A DNA stretch of 64,000 bases, taken from Methanospirillum stamsii. Lineage in GTDB: Archaea; Halobacteriota; Methanomicrobia; Methanomicrobiales; Methanospirillaceae. The DNA is taken from assembly GCF_003173335.1 (NCBI RefSeq), contig NZ_QGMZ01000027.1, positions 27,132 through 91,131 of the forward strand. The letters are read 5' to 3'. Positions 25,186 through 33,894 of the stretch are shown here, one piece after another. Under the pieces are notes generated by a model. It saw nothing but the letters and a program-made list of their open reading frames with translations. It was not told the origin of the DNA and ran no database searches. Positions within the stretch are counted from its first letter, which is position 1. The number at the start of each line of letters is the position of its first letter. The translations under genes were made by a program, and so were the position numbers.

Positions 25186-27223
25186 GCAACTTGCCGAGTT
25201 CCGGGTCCAGAACTATAAAATTGTTGAGGACACCGGATGGATTCCAGTCCAGAACCTTACAACATTCGTTGGAAAGAACGAATCCGGAAAGTCAGCAATT
25301 TTTCGGGCGCTATCAAAATTAAACCCCTCTGATGGAGAGGGATATGATGGGCTCAAGGAGTTTCCAAGGCAGCGGTATGCCTCAGAAATTACCCGAACCG
25401 ACTGGCCGGTAGCATCGGGCAGGTTTGAATTAAACCCTGATGAACAGCGCGATATTGCAGCGATATCCGAGTTGTGTCGTGATATTACCCATGTGGAAGT
25501 AACCAGGCATTACACCGGATCATACAGTATCACCTATCAGCCTGATGTAGGAGTCGACCTGGTTACCTCGCCAGATCTTATCTATGCCATTGAAAGTGCC
25601 ATTGAACATATCAGGAACCTTTTCGCGCCGGAAGGAAAGGGAGATATCCTCGGAAGAATAAAAGAAGGACTCCTCTCTTTCCTTGAAGAACAGAAAAATG
25701 CCATCCCGGTTGACGGACAGATTCAAAAACGGCATATTTCAGATCTTATTAATGCAATTAAAAGCAGGGCCAACGAACCCTGGCAGCATGAGATTCTGGA
25801 TCCGGTTACCGAACCGATGTACAGACTTGTCCGGCAGATGGAAATCTACGAAGGTCTCATGGCAGCAAACAGGTATGTCATTGAGCACCTTCCAAAATTT
25901 GTCTATTTTGACCAGTACAATGTTATTGAAAGTGCGATTCATATCCCGACCTTTATTGCAACACTCAAATCCCATCCTGACTCTCCGGGTCTTCGTGCCA
26001 CCAACTGCCTGTTCAGACATGTGAACCTGGATCTTGATCAGCTTGACCGGCTGGGATCTCACAAGAATGCCGTTGATGATAACCCTATCATCAGGAGGCA
26101 GGTGGATGAACGGTCTATTCTTTTATCAACCGCATCAAACCTGATGACTAAAAAGTTCGAGGACTGGTGGGGACAGAGGAGAATCAGGTTCAGATATGAT
26201 ATTGACGGGGATTATTTCAGAGTCTGGGTTTCTGATGACCTTGATCCTTCAGAGATAGAACTTGAACAGAGAAGTGCAGGACTCCAATATTTCTTCTCCT
26301 TTTACCTGGTCTTCCTTGTTGAATCCGGAGATGCATATCACGACAGTATCCTGCTTCTTGATGAACCAGGTCTGCAGTTGCATCCGACAGCTCAGCAACA
26401 GACAACCAAATTCTTTGACCGGATTTCAAAAGGGAATCAATTATTCTTTTCGACACATTCTCCGTTCATGATAGACCTTGACCATCTGGACAGGGTACGA
26501 ACGGTTTATGAAGGTCCGGGTGGGACAACAAAAGTCTCTCTTGATGAATGGCCTGCTGACAAAGACTCCCTCTTTCCACTTGAAGCAGCCCTTGCAACAA
26601 AAATTGCAGAAAAAACCCTTGTGTGTGGCAACCAGCTCATCGTTGAGGATACTCATGACCTCTGGCTGCTTCAGGCTATGAATTATGCACTTCGAAGCAG
26701 AGGCAAAAGTGGTCTTGATTCATCAGTCCGGATTACCCCGGCAGGAGGAACGGCAAACCTTATTCCCCTGGCCCTGATGATGACATCCAATAAAAAACCG
26801 GCAGGGGTCCTTTTATCCGGGAAAACCGTACCCGACGGCGTTCTCGAAAAGTTCCCTGCAATGCACTTCAAAGAGGGACATGGACTCCTTTTTTATAGCA
26901 ATATCATACACAAAAAGGGTGCAGGAATTGAAGACCTTTTTTCACCGGATTTGTATTTCAGGTGTGTAAAAGAGATATATCCAGACCTACTGCTCGGACA
27001 GGTTCCGGAGAAATCACCTACTGAACGGAACGATGAACGAGGTTTTGCAAGTATAATTGCAGAAATGATAGAACGAAAACAGGGAGAACACTTTGAGAGG
27101 TGGCGGGTTGCAGAACTGCTCTCAGACCGGATATGTGAATCACCACAAAATATTGATGATGAAACTCTTGAGCGGTTTTCTCGTCTTTTTGATGAGATAA
27201 ACCGTCTCACCAGTAACTCCTGA
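25184..27223 (+). CDS. OLD-family ATPase with degenerate TOPRIM domain
   Basis: 679-residue SMC/ABC-type ATPase. Walker A is FVGKNESGKSAI (residues ~29-40); a long helical insert follows; the ABC signature region is EQRSAGLQYFFSFY, Walker B is ILLLDEPGLQLHP and the switch His is in FFSTHSPFMID. The last 220 residues correspond to an OLD-type TOPRIM nuclease domain: the Glu strand is present (LIVEDTHDLWLL), but where the metal-binding DxD is expected the sequence is GVLLSGKTVPDG, so nuclease activity is doubtful. OLD proteins act in phage defence or repair; no Gabija helicase partner is nearby. Upstream lies a candidate RNA element. Confidence 0.82.
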   Translation: MQLAEFRVQNYKIVEDTGWIPVQNLTTFVGKNESGKSAIFRALSKLNPSDGEGYDGLKEFPRQRYASEITRTDWPVASGRFELNPDEQRDIAAISELCRDITHVEVTRHYTGSYSITYQPDVGVDLVTSPDLIYAIESAIEHIRNLFAPEGKGDILGRIKEGLLSFLEEQKNAIPVDGQIQKRHISDLINAIKSRANEPWQHEILDPVTEPMYRLVRQMEIYEGLMAANRYVIEHLPKFVYFDQYNVIESAIHIPTFIATLKSHPDSPGLRATNCLFRHVNLDLDQLDRLGSHKNAVDDNPIIRRQVDERSILLSTASNLMTKKFEDWWGQRRIRFRYDIDGDYFRVWVSDDLDPSEIELEQRSAGLQYFFSFYLVFLVESGDAYHDSILLLDEPGLQLHPTAQQQTTKFFDRISKGNQLFFSTHSPFMIDLDHLDRVRTVYEGPGGTTKVSLDEWPADKDSLFPLEAALATKIAEKTLVCGNQLIVEDTHDLWLLQAMNYALRSRGKSGLDSSVRITPAGGTANLIPLALMMTSNKKPAGVLLSGKTVPDGVLEKFPAMHFKEGHGLLFYSNIIHKKGAGIEDLFSPDLYFRCVKEIYPDLLLGQVPEKSPTERNDERGFASIIAEMIERKQGEHFERWRVAELLSDRICESPQNIDDETLERFSRLFDEINRLTSNS

Positions 27224-27229
27224 CCTTTT

Positions 27230-28219
27230 TTATAGATCTACCGGCTCTTTTTGTTGTGATAATGCCAGGTTTTTCAGGATTTCTCTACCCACCTCATCGG
27301 TTGTCGCAGTTCCTCCAAGATCCGGGGTTTTTATACCTGCGGCAATGGTCTTCTGAATCGCCCGTTCAACCTCGATAGCAAGGGGTCTTTCTCCGACATA
27401 TTTTAACAGAAGTGACACACACCGAATCGCTGCAATCGGATTTGCTATCCCCTTTCCGGTAATATCCGGAGCACTCCCGTGAACCGGCTCAAATAATGCC
27501 TGGTGCCTGCCGATATTCGCACTTGGCAGCATTCCAAGACCTCCCTCAAGAAATGCGGCTGCATCGGAGAGAATGTCTCCAAAGATATTCGTGGTCACAA
27601 TCACATCATAGCGTGACGGGTGTTGCAGAACATCAAGGACCAGGGCATCAATATATTTCTTGTCAATGGAAATGCCGGTCTTTTCAGCCTCTTCCATGCA
27701 GATTTCCAGGAAATATGCATCAGATTTCATCACATTTGCTTTATTCCCGATGGTAAGATGCCTCCTTCTCCGGTTTGCACATGCACTTGCAAATTTGGCA
27801 ATCCGACGGGAACCTGCTTCGCTTACTACCCGGAGTGTGCATGCCCGGTCCTTTTCTTTCCATTCTATTCCTGAATAAAGACCTTCGGTATTTTCCCTGA
27901 CTATAAGAATATCAAAACCCTCACCAAAAACCGGGCGAAGGTTGGCATAGAGGTCAAGTTCTTTTCTTATCCTGAGCACCACACTATGATATTTCGGGTC
28001 AGGAGGAGTTGTTATTGCTCCAAAAAGGATAAGATCAGCTTTTCTCAGTGTCTCAAGTGTCTTATCTGATAAGGCATCCCCGGTTCGTTTCCAGCACTCA
28101 TACCCAAGGTATACCGGAGTATACTCCCAATCCGGATGAAAAAACTTCAGAACATCCAGTGCCGGAGGAATCACTTCTGGCCCGATTCCATCTCCAGGAG
28201 CCACCACAACTCGTTTCAT
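27230..28219 (-). CDS. aksF: Homoisocitrate dehydrogenase (coenzyme B synthesis)
   Basis: Beta-decarboxylating dehydrogenase that turns (homo)n-isocitrates into 2-oxo acids with NAD(P)+. 329 residues from the ATG that overlaps the upstream stop as ATGA, with GGAG six bases before. Motifs: [30 protein letters not shown] (substrate arginines), [14 protein letters not shown], the metal site [21 protein letters not shown] and [18 protein letters not shown]. LeuB for leucine is a close relative; the neighbours with AksA and a YLRT-type dehydratase favour the coenzyme B role, though activity in both pathways cannot be excluded. Confidence 0.85.
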   Translation of the reverse strand: MKRVVVAPGDGIGPEVIPPALDVLKFFHPDWEYTPVYLGYECWKRTGDALSDKTLETLRKADLILFGAITTPPDPKYHSVVLRIRKELDLYANLRPVFGEGFDILIVRENTEGLYSGIEWKEKDRACTLRVVSEAGSRRIAKFASACANRRRRHLTIGNKANVMKSDAYFLEICMEEAEKTGISIDKKYIDALVLDVLQHPSRYDVIVTTNIFGDILSDAAAFLEGGLGMLPSANIGRHQALFEPVHGSAPDITGKGIANPIAAIRCVSLLLKYVGERPLAIEVERAIQKTIAAGIKTPDLGGTATTDEVGREILKNLALSQQKEPVDL

Positions 28220-29013
28220 TGTCTTCTCCATTCATGAATACAATCATACAAGGCGTCCGCTATCTCTTTCGGAGACGAACCCCAGTGGACAACAACGCCC
28301 ATTTTTCCATTTATTCTCTGAATCCCTGTCCTTTCAGCCCTGCAGCACCGGGCGATAAATGGCTCTTCCATTACCGCATTGGCAGGGCATATGTCAATTA
28401 AAGGAAAATCATGACCATAACAATCCCTCAAAACCTGCCTTGCAGTCATGCACCCGGCAATCTGTTCATCACCAATAAGCCGGTCTGAGTCGATAGTCCG
28501 GGAAAAACCACCGGCCTTACAGGGATAGACATCAGCATGTGTCTCCCTGATATCCCGGATATGATAATTAAAGGTCACCTCAAGTTCCCCGAATATCCCC
28601 ACTTCGTCCAGTTTTTGTAAGGTTCCGGCCAGGTGGGGGTGGGGCGGAGTCACATCATATACATGAACGGTTAAAAGTGAGGCCGGATCAGGGTCACATA
28701 TGAAGATCATATGCTCCTCGATTCCGGTAAAAATCGTACACCTCTTCTCCACATGAAGGGCTTTTTTAATTAGGTCCCCACGATTATGGAGCACCACCGG
28801 TTCAGGATAGCAGTATACCTCATCCGGGCCTGCAATCACAGATACGTGTTTGATATCACGCATAAGCCCGGTTCCTTCAGCCGGTTCAACTGCAAGTATC
28901 TCATAACCATCCGGAACTTCATGAATCAGGTATTGCGAAAGGAAATATACCCGATCCCCCACTGGTTTATTGCCTGCATAACCGATACACTTGCAATGGG
29001 GAGGAAAGATCAT
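28216..29013 (-). CDS. Uncharacterised protein inside the coenzyme B operon
   Basis: 265 residues, soluble, family not recognised. It is rich in Cys and His: HCKCIGYAG at the N-terminus, YCYPEPV, DICPANAV, RCCRAERTG and AGGFSRTIDSDR. The pattern suggests metal or cluster binding, but no standard motif. The N-terminal part (residues ~30-110) has alternating beta strands; SLLTVHVYDVTPPHPHLAGTLQKLDE resembles small-molecule-binding folds. ATGA overlaps on both sides (with the small dehydratase subunit and aksF) tie it firmly to the pathway. Candidate for one of the unassigned late steps; function not proposed from sequence. Confidence 0.85.
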   Translation of the reverse strand: MIFPPHCKCIGYAGNKPVGDRVYFLSQYLIHEVPDGYEILAVEPAEGTGLMRDIKHVSVIAGPDEVYCYPEPVVLHNRGDLIKKALHVEKRCTIFTGIEEHMIFICDPDPASLLTVHVYDVTPPHPHLAGTLQKLDEVGIFGELEVTFNYHIRDIRETHADVYPCKAGGFSRTIDSDRLIGDEQIAGCMTARQVLRDCYGHDFPLIDICPANAVMEEPFIARCCRAERTGIQRINGKMGVVVHWGSSPKEIADALYDCIHEWRRQ

Positions 29014-29498
29014 CGCTCAAGTCTCCGTTTCCAGTACTCCACAAGACCGCCGGTATTCAGAATTTCCTGCATACGGGAGGAAAGGGGGCGGAAAAAGTAT
29101 TTTTTTCCATCAACAGCAATCCAGCCGTCAACGCAGTCAAACGTAATATTCATATCATCATGGCATCCGGGAATTTCACATTCAATGACAGGTAGCCCGA
29201 CATTGATGGAGTTACGATAGAAGATACGGGCAAATGAAGGAGCTATGACTGCCAGAACCCCGGCTTCACGAAGAGCAACAGCTGCCTGTTCACGTGATGA
29301 CCCGCATCCCATGTTCTTTCCGGCAATAAGAACCGCACCTTTCAGACGGGGGGCCAGTCCGGGATCCAGGTCTTCAAACACATGCTGGGCCCATACACTC
29401 CGGTCTTTTGTTCGGAGGTACCTTCCGGCAATGACTAGATCAGTGTCAATATCTGCACCGATACAAACTGCCGGACCTGAACCTGAAAGGGCTGTCAT
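29010..29498 (-). CDS. aksE: Homoaconitase small subunit
   Basis: 162-residue swivel subunit of an aconitase-type dehydratase. Family motifs: GADIDTDLVIAGRYL, GKNMGCGSSREQAAVAL and SFARIFYRNSINVGLPVIEC. The specificity loop reads YLRT; published work on methanogen enzymes assigns YLRT to homoaconitase (long-chain substrates of coenzyme B synthesis) and YLVY/YLVM to isopropylmalate isomerase. Stop overlaps the next start as ATGA. Confidence 0.87.
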   Translation of the reverse strand: MTALSGSGPAVCIGADIDTDLVIAGRYLRTKDRSVWAQHVFEDLDPGLAPRLKGAVLIAGKNMGCGSSREQAAVALREAGVLAVIAPSFARIFYRNSINVGLPVIECEIPGCHDDMNITFDCVDGWIAVDGKKYFFRPLSSRMQEILNTGGLVEYWKRRLER

Positions 29499-30709
29499 AT
29501 GACCTCCCGTGGATCAGCAATCTCACCGGAAAGAGCACTTGCGGCAGCGGTAGACGGAGAACAAAGATAATATGATGCTCCAACCCCCATTCGGTTTTTA
29601 AAGTTCCGGTTCGCGGTTGACAAACCAACTTCTCCTTCACCAAGTACTCCCATATGTGCCCCAAGACAGGGTCCACACCCGGGAGGTCCCATAACACACC
29701 CTGCCTGAATAAGATCTGCAGCAACTCCGGTTCTAATAGCTTTGAGGTAATCACCCTCCGAAGCGGGTACAACAATCGTTCTGACAGAGACCCGGTGGCC
29801 TTTCAGTATTTCTGCCGCCCGTTTCAGATCTTCAAATCGTCCGTTTGTACAGGTCCCGATAAATATCTGATCAACCGGAGTTCCTGCCAGTTTTGTTACT
29901 GGCTCTACGGTGTCCACCCGATGAGGAACTGCACAGACGGGTTCCAGATCTAACAAAGATATAAAGCATTCCCGGACATAGGAGGGGTTTTCAGGGACTT
30001 GCGTATCAACAGGTGCATGATACAATGCTAAGTACCGGGCTGTCTCCTGGTCTGCATAAAAAAGTCCGGTCTTGGCTCCTGCTTCAACAGCCATATTACA
30101 CAATGTTAGACGTCCTTCCATTGGGACGCTTTGTGCTGCTTCACCAACAAATTCAAGTGCTGCATAGGTTGCTCCATCCATACCAAGGAGCGAGACATAC
30201 GAAAGGGCCAGATCTTTCCATTCAACCCCGGCGGGAAGAACATCGGATAGATGTATTCCAATTGAATCCGGGATCCTGAGCCAGGTTTCTCCCGAAATCC
30301 ATATTCCGGCCATGTCACTTGCACCTACCCCGGTGGCAAAGGCGCCCAGTGCTCCAAGTGTACAGGAGTGGGAATCAGCCCCGATAACCACTTCACCCGG
30401 ATGAACAAGACCTTCTGCCATGACCTGGTGACAGATTCCTGAACCAATGTCCATGAAATTCACCCCGTTTTTATGTGAAAAGTCCCGGAGTTCTGCCTGA
30501 AGCTCAGCGGTCTGTGAATTGTTGGCCGGAGAGATATGATCATAAATTACATAGATAGAAGCTGGATCTGCCAGTTTTGGCGATCCTATCCTGTCAAACA
30601 CTAATTTTGCCTGTATTCCGGTCCCGTCATGACAGAAAGCCCGGTCTACCTGCCGGTCAACATATGTGCCGGCCTTCGCACCCAGAATTTTCTCCGATAG
30701 TGTTACCAT
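29495..30709 (-). CDS. aksD: Homoaconitase large subunit
   Basis: 404-residue [4Fe-4S] dehydratase subunit isomerising (homo)n-citrates to isocitrates. The cluster cysteines are seen in GADSHSCTLGALGAFATGVG-adjacent sequence, FIGTCTNGRFEDL and GPPGCGPCLGAHMG; the tail GVGASYYLCSPSTAAASALSG is also typical. The family also contains LeuC; the partner subunit's YLRT loop and the operon decide for the coenzyme B role. It begins 53 bases inside the end of aksA and ends ATGA-coupled to the small subunit. Confidence 0.88.
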   Translation of the reverse strand: MVTLSEKILGAKAGTYVDRQVDRAFCHDGTGIQAKLVFDRIGSPKLADPASIYVIYDHISPANNSQTAELQAELRDFSHKNGVNFMDIGSGICHQVMAEGLVHPGEVVIGADSHSCTLGALGAFATGVGASDMAGIWISGETWLRIPDSIGIHLSDVLPAGVEWKDLALSYVSLLGMDGATYAALEFVGEAAQSVPMEGRLTLCNMAVEAGAKTGLFYADQETARYLALYHAPVDTQVPENPSYVRECFISLLDLEPVCAVPHRVDTVEPVTKLAGTPVDQIFIGTCTNGRFEDLKRAAEILKGHRVSVRTIVVPASEGDYLKAIRTGVAADLIQAGCVMGPPGCGPCLGAHMGVLGEGEVGLSTANRNFKNRMGVGASYYLCSPSTAAASALSGEIADPREVI

Positions 30710-31838
30710 TTATTACATCCTCCCCGGTTACCTGTGAAATTATCTCCCGCAAAACCTGCTGGTTGATACTGCATTTATCCTCACTTCTATCCTTAATCAG
30801 TTCAAGCACCTGCATAACCTGCTCATCAGAGATGTGATATCCAAATATGGTAAGAATGTGCGATAGTGCCCTTTTTCCGGTATGTTTGCCGAGAATGAAC
30901 CGCCGCTCAAGCCCGAGAATTTCAGGAGGAATAAACTCATACGTCGAAGGATTTTCAAGGATTGCAGCGATATGAATTCCACTTTCATGGGCAAAGGCAT
31001 TCGCTCCGACAACGGGTTTGGTTATCGGCATGTAAATTCCGGTATATTTCTGGACACAGTCTGAAAGGGCCGGAATTTCAGTAAGATCATACCGGGTGAT
31101 ACCCCCTTTGAGAACAAGAGAAACAAGCACTTCTTCAAGACGGGCATTTCCCGCCCGCTCACCAAGACCGTTCACCGTGGTATGAAGCTGGAATGCACCA
31201 AGCTCAGCAGCAATAAGTGTATTTGCCGTTGCACAGCCAAGATCATTATGTGCATGAATAGCAATTGGAATAGGAGTCCTCGGGACAAGGTCTTTCATTA
31301 CCGTTGCCACTTCAAGAGGAGTCAGACAGCCGGTGGTATCAGCATAGGTAACATAGGAAGCCTTGTGCTCTGCTGCCTGCCGGTATATATCCACGAGAAT
31401 ATCTGGTTCAGTCCTGGATGCATCCTCTGCTCCGAATCTGACGATAAGGCCATGGTCAACAGCATAGTCCAGTTGTTCAATTGCATTGGCAACCACAACC
31501 TCGCGGGGTTTTTTATGCTTATACTTCAGGTGCAGATCTGACGGGGCAATAAAAAGCCCAATCATATCCACTTCAGCATCAAGGGCTGCATCCACATCTT
31601 CCCGGCAGGCCCGGGACAGACCACAGATCTTTGCATTAAGGCCGAGTTTGGAGATTTCACGAACCATCTCCTTCTCATGAACGGATACTATCGGAAACCC
31701 TGCCTCAATAACCTCGACCCCGATGGCATCAAGCCGGGTTGCAATATCCTTCTTCTCATCAGGAGTAAACGAAACTCCCGGAGTCTGTTCGCCATCACGG
31801 AGAGTTACATCACAAATTTCAACATGCCAAGGTTTCAT
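30657..31838 (-). CDS. aksA: Homocitrate synthase family enzyme (coenzyme B synthesis)
   Basis: Condenses acetyl-CoA with 2-oxoglutarate and its longer homologues. 393 residues from the ATG that overlaps the upstream stop as ATGA, with GGAG nine bases before. TIM barrel with CDVTLRDGEQTPGVSFTPDEK, GADEDASRTEP-like FGAEDASRTEP, HAHNDLGCATAN (metal His pair) and NGLGERAGNARLEEV. It lacks the C-terminal LeuA regulatory domain, as AksA proteins do; this separates it from leucine-pathway 2-isopropylmalate synthase and citramalate synthase, though substrate is inferred. Confidence 0.86.
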   Translation of the reverse strand: MKPWHVEICDVTLRDGEQTPGVSFTPDEKKDIATRLDAIGVEVIEAGFPIVSVHEKEMVREISKLGLNAKICGLSRACREDVDAALDAEVDMIGLFIAPSDLHLKYKHKKPREVVVANAIEQLDYAVDHGLIVRFGAEDASRTEPDILVDIYRQAAEHKASYVTYADTTGCLTPLEVATVMKDLVPRTPIPIAIHAHNDLGCATANTLIAAELGAFQLHTTVNGLGERAGNARLEEVLVSLVLKGGITRYDLTEIPALSDCVQKYTGIYMPITKPVVGANAFAHESGIHIAAILENPSTYEFIPPEILGLERRFILGKHTGKRALSHILTIFGYHISDEQVMQVLELIKDRSEDKCSINQQVLREIISQVTGEDVINGNTIGENSGCEGRHIC

Positions 31839-32932
31839 AAACATCGCTCCTCCGGACATGCTCCCTGAATGACCAGCACCTGAAGCTTGTTATCAGGAAC
31901 GAGGAGTCCGGAAATTTTTTCTTGTTCACCTGCATCACAAACCACCGGATTTGTAAACCCGATGTAATCAAGAATCTCCGGAACAGGCTGGCGACCGGTT
32001 GTTCCCATGCACCTGTTCTGGAGAACAATACAAAGAAGAGGACGACCTTTTGCATGCAGATCGATAAGGGTGAGTATCCCGGAGTGAAGAAGAGCATAAT
32101 CACCGGTAAGTGCAACACCGGTTGATGTTGCTGCAACCCCCAATGACGATCCCATTCCATAGTTGGCAATACCGCTGGTATATGGAGGTATCATTGAAAG
32201 AAGACTACAACCAGTATCACAGATAACCCGGATCTTTTTCTCCTCAAGGAGATCAAAAACTCCCTGAAACGGGCATCCCGGACAAAACATCCGAGAGGAC
32301 CCACGCTCGGACCGGCTTTTTGAAACATTTTCTCCAGTGAGAGGCGATATTGGAAATGGAACAAATCCTGCATCTGTCATTGCAGGAACTGATTCATAGG
32401 CACGAAAAGCCCGCCCATACATAGTAAGGTCAGGATCAGCAAGTTTCCCGGTATTTCTCTCTGACCCGTTCGCATGAACATTTCCCGGCTTTTTTAGATC
32501 TTCTGGGACAAATCGTAGTATTACAACCCGTGACCACTTCTCAGAGGCAGCAAATGCATCACCTACCGGGTCAGGTCTCTCCATCCCAATCACCGGACAG
32601 ACTGCAATCGAACCATATATCCGGCTGTCCTGAACAGTCTGGGTCCCAAAAGCAGTAGGATCATCGCCTACCACAATGACAACCCCGGCAGTAAGCCCCT
32701 GGGCTGTTGCATGGGCAAGGGGATCTGCAAGTACATTCATGCCCACATGTTTGACAATGACACAAGCCCTTTTTCCGGAAAGAGAGTCTCCAAGAGCACA
32801 TTCAAGAGCAACTTTCTCATTAATACAAAGTTCTGCCCCGGTTTCTTCGATTAGGGTTGTTACCGGGTATCCGGGTACTGCATATATCCTGTCAGCATAG
32901 GCAGTAATTGACTTACCAAGGGCTGAAATCAT
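31835..32932 (-). CDS. TPP enzyme resembling IorA without its ferredoxin domain; candidate 2-oxosuberate decarboxylase
   Basis: 365 residues from MISALGKSITAYADRIYAVPGYPV (GGGAGGG upstream; ATGA overlap with the radical SAM gene). N-domain like the pyrimidine-binding part of IorA: NEKVALECALGDSLSGKRACV, KHVGMNVLADPLAHA, VVGDDPTAFGTQTVQDSR. After a linker, the TPP domain: FCPGCPFQGVFDLL, CDTGCSLLSMIPPY, ALTGDYALLHSG and LQNRCMGTTGRQP. IorA (indolepyruvate:ferredoxin oxidoreductase) is about 600 residues and ends in ferredoxin motifs; these and an IorB partner are missing, which argues for non-oxidative decarboxylation. In this operon, 2-oxosuberate is the natural substrate guess, since the enzyme for that step of coenzyme B synthesis is, to my knowledge, unassigned. 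Confidence 0.82.
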   Translation of the reverse strand: MISALGKSITAYADRIYAVPGYPVTTLIEETGAELCINEKVALECALGDSLSGKRACVIVKHVGMNVLADPLAHATAQGLTAGVVIVVGDDPTAFGTQTVQDSRIYGSIAVCPVIGMERPDPVGDAFAASEKWSRVVILRFVPEDLKKPGNVHANGSERNTGKLADPDLTMYGRAFRAYESVPAMTDAGFVPFPISPLTGENVSKSRSERGSSRMFCPGCPFQGVFDLLEEKKIRVICDTGCSLLSMIPPYTSGIANYGMGSSLGVAATSTGVALTGDYALLHSGILTLIDLHAKGRPLLCIVLQNRCMGTTGRQPVPEILDYIGFTNPVVCDAGEQEKISGLLVPDNKLQVLVIQGACPEERCL

Positions 32933-33894
32933 GTGTCCCTCCCCGGAATCAGATCGCATCCGGTACATGCCGGACACATCGTCAGGGCATTTTTGGGGTC
33001 AAGCCCATATCGCAGCAGGTTTTGTTCAAGAATCCGGGCGATACGGACAATTCGTTCCGGCCCTGGTGGTTGATAGTGAACAAGATCTCCGCCGGGAGTC
33101 AGAGGACGGATTACCGGCATAATCCCATGCCTGCAAAGATTTTCGATACATGCCGTCATCTCCTCGTCAGTTTCCCCAAGGCCCAGGATAATGTTTGAAA
33201 AAACATGATCCTTTCCAAAGATTGAAACTGCAGCAAGAAGGGCTGATATTGCATCTTCCCGATTCATTTTCGGGCACATGAGGGAAAAGAGTTCTGCGGT
33301 TGCGGCCTCAAGATTAAACTTTACCTCTGTCGCTCCTGCATCCTTCAGCCGCTCTGAAGTTCCCGGTGAGGGATAGATAGAAACACCAATCGGGAGATTA
33401 AAATGGCGAAGCCTCCTTACCACCCCGAGAACATAATCCTCTTCTTCTCTGGTATCGGTCAGCACTCCGGAAGTCAGCGAAATTGCATCAATGTCTGGAA
33501 AAACATCGCTGACCATTTGCTCTATTTCGTCAATGCTTCTCCGTGTTCCCGGATTTCTCCATACATTGCAATACCGGCACCTGTACACACATGAACCGGT
33601 AACGGTCAGATATGCCTGACGTGGACAGTGATGCCCGGGTTTTTCGAGAACTCCGGTATACTCCTGCCCCTCAAAAAGAAGTATGGCCTGACCATTTCCC
33701 TTATGCACAATTTCAGCACCTGCAGTTTTTGATAGAGTCAGGCGGACTCTTCGGCCATTCATTGAAAAAAATACCGACCCGGCTCCTCCTGCTCCGGGTC
33801 CGGCTCTGGATCTGGCAATAAACGTATCTGCCTCTTCTCCGGTGATTCTTACCTTCCCAGCATAAAGGAGCCTGGCTTTCAGATCTGCCCACAT
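32929..33894 (-). CDS. Radical SAM protein of the coenzyme B operon
   Basis: 321 residues. A beta-rich N-terminal extension (1-90; VFFSMNGRRVRLTLSKTAG) precedes a radical SAM barrel with the cluster motif CVYRCRYC (near residue 102), then SLTSGVLTDTREEEDYV, GATEVKFNLEAATAELF and FSNIILGLGETDEEM, a pattern close to biotin-synthase-like enzymes. The C-terminus has CPACTGCDLIPG, which could bind a second cluster. Overlaps the marker-11 gene by 16 bases and the TPP enzyme gene by 4. A possible role is sulphur insertion or another radical step on the heptanoate chain; this is inference from context. Confidence 0.85.
   Translation of the reverse strand: MWADLKARLLYAGKVRITGEEADTFIARSRAGPGAGGAGSVFFSMNGRRVRLTLSKTAGAEIVHKGNGQAILLFEGQEYTGVLEKPGHHCPRQAYLTVTGSCVYRCRYCNVWRNPGTRRSIDEIEQMVSDVFPDIDAISLTSGVLTDTREEEDYVLGVVRRLRHFNLPIGVSIYPSPGTSERLKDAGATEVKFNLEAATAELFSLMCPKMNREDAISALLAAVSIFGKDHVFSNIILGLGETDEEMTACIENLCRHGIMPVIRPLTPGGDLVHYQPPGPERIVRIARILEQNLLRYGLDPKNALTMCPACTGCDLIPGRDT

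Noticed and set aside
25184..27223. Gabija defence system (GajA)
   Set aside because: No UvrD-like GajB gene nearby, and the TOPRIM DxD is missing.
27230..31838. Leucine (leuABCD) operon
   Set aside because: AksA-type synthase lacks the LeuA regulatory domain, and the small dehydratase has YLRT; context with methanogen-only genes favours coenzyme B. Dual use is not excluded.
31835..32932. Indolepyruvate ferredoxin oxidoreductase IorA
   Set aside because: About 240 residues shorter than IorA, no ferredoxin motifs and no iorB partner.
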